Of a stretch of DNA of 64,000 nucleotides, positions 63,180 through 64,000 are shown in pieces. Within the stretch, counting starts at the first letter, position 1, and each line of letters starts with the position of its first letter. Origin of the DNA: Phallusia mammillata. Lineage: Eukaryota > Chordata > Ascidiacea > Phlebobranchia > Ascidiidae. The notes beneath the pieces are model-generated. The model was not told where the DNA came from. It saw only the letters and a program-made list of their open reading frames with translations, and did not search any database. Position numbers and translations under genes: made by a program. Location of the stretch: assembly GCA_003260075.1 (NCBI GenBank), contig QLIY01000097.1:62001-126000 (forward strand), given 5' to 3'.

Positions 63180-64000
63180 CACTGTTTGCATTCCTTGACA
63201 GCTTTCGGTGCCAGAACGCAAGGCAAGTAAGGGATTTGTTTGAGCTCGATTCTGCGGACTTGTTGAGCGCCAGGTTGGTGCCATCAAAGATTTGCGCCCA
63301 CATTAAAGAAAGATGTACACAATGATGGTCTTTTCTGGCACCAATATGTTTCCGACTAATCAATCTGACATACGACAAATGAATATTCAATGTTGTGGGC
63401 TAAAAATGCATGCATAAGTATATATCGGTTCGTATATACCTATACTAAATGAGCATCTTACAAATGACCCATGATATTTACCATAAATAAATGCCAACTA
63501 ATTTTTGATTTTTGGCAGACTACTAGTCACGAAACTCCCACAAACAAACTTGCAAATAACAACGTAATCACGTTTCTTAACGCCTTTTGTACAATCAAAT
63601 ACTGGTTTAACGTCACAGGTTTAGGCAAAGAAGTTTAAAACGTTTACCTATGAACGACTTTTGTGGTGGATAGATCTACTCATAAGATTATAATTATAGG
63701 TAGTTATGGTCAAACAACACGACATATGTATGCCAGGGTCTTGCCAAACTACTGGGAAATCAAGGTCCCAAGACAGAAGACACAACAAAATTAAACGTCC
63801 AACATATTTTTTCAAATAAAACTGAGCAAAAATCGTTCCTTTATTGTGTGCGGAATGTGGTAATACAAAACAGAAAACAATGTAATCTTAGTTGTCATAA
63901 GCCTACATTAACGGAAGCATACCGACTTTCGGTACGGTAATTAAGTTGTCGTGTATGAAGAGTGCTACTTAGCCTAAATATAACAACAATTCTAAGCGTT
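63180..64000. other. Right end of window, no recognised feature
   Basis: AT-rich; several short frames on both strands, none with family resemblance. Confidence 0.4.

Overview
The window looks like nuclear DNA of a tunicate, probably an ascidian close to Ciona. It is AT-rich, with many short introns, multi-exon animal gene families, local gene duplication and heavy haplotype divergence. The species is an inference; nothing in the sequence names it. Almost all real exons here are short, and most were found by following splice sites and reading phase.

Region 1 (1-19670, + strand): a head-to-tail array of small sulfotransferase-like genes of the P-loop 'Sulfotransfer_4' type. One is cut by the left edge (A), five have four intact-looking exons (B, C, D, F, H), one has a broken last exon (G), one lacks a first exon (E), and there is a decayed remnant between G and H. 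The standard gene is exon 1 (252 nt), exon 2 (145-148 nt), exon 3 (107 nt) and exon 4 (249-312 nt). Each protein starts directly at the PAPS-binding loop and ends in a single hydrophobic segment. Intron 3 starts with GC instead of GT in copies C, D and F. Lying between and within these genes are a pogo-like MITE, a tRNA-derived retroposon with target-site duplication, and decayed hammerhead-ribozyme-like folds.

Region 2 (about 21210-29751): two convergent nine-exon paralogues, one on each strand, with matching exon phases. They encode secreted proteins with a Ly6/uPAR-like domain, one sushi (CCP) domain and a VWA domain that has lost the DxSxS metal site.

Region 3 (about 52242-31674, - strand): one fibrillar collagen gene. 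In protein order it has a signal-peptide exon, a TSPN/laminin-G-like domain, a 286-codon Ser/Thr-rich variable exon, about 49 short Gly-X-Y exons (mostly 45 or 54 nt), a C-telopeptide and a fibrillar C-propeptide (COLFI). The C-propeptide keeps the intrachain cysteines but lacks both positions used for interchain disulfides.

Region 4 (about 52243-64000): mostly non-coding or unassigned, with two weak candidate coding units.

The assembly is damaged. More than 20 runs of ten G join near-identical flanking sequence, apparently two haplotypes stitched together with a fixed spacer. Nine longer G runs (23-99) look like gap filler. Several exons are cut or duplicated by these joins, and one collagen fragment is inserted in the wrong place next to an N.
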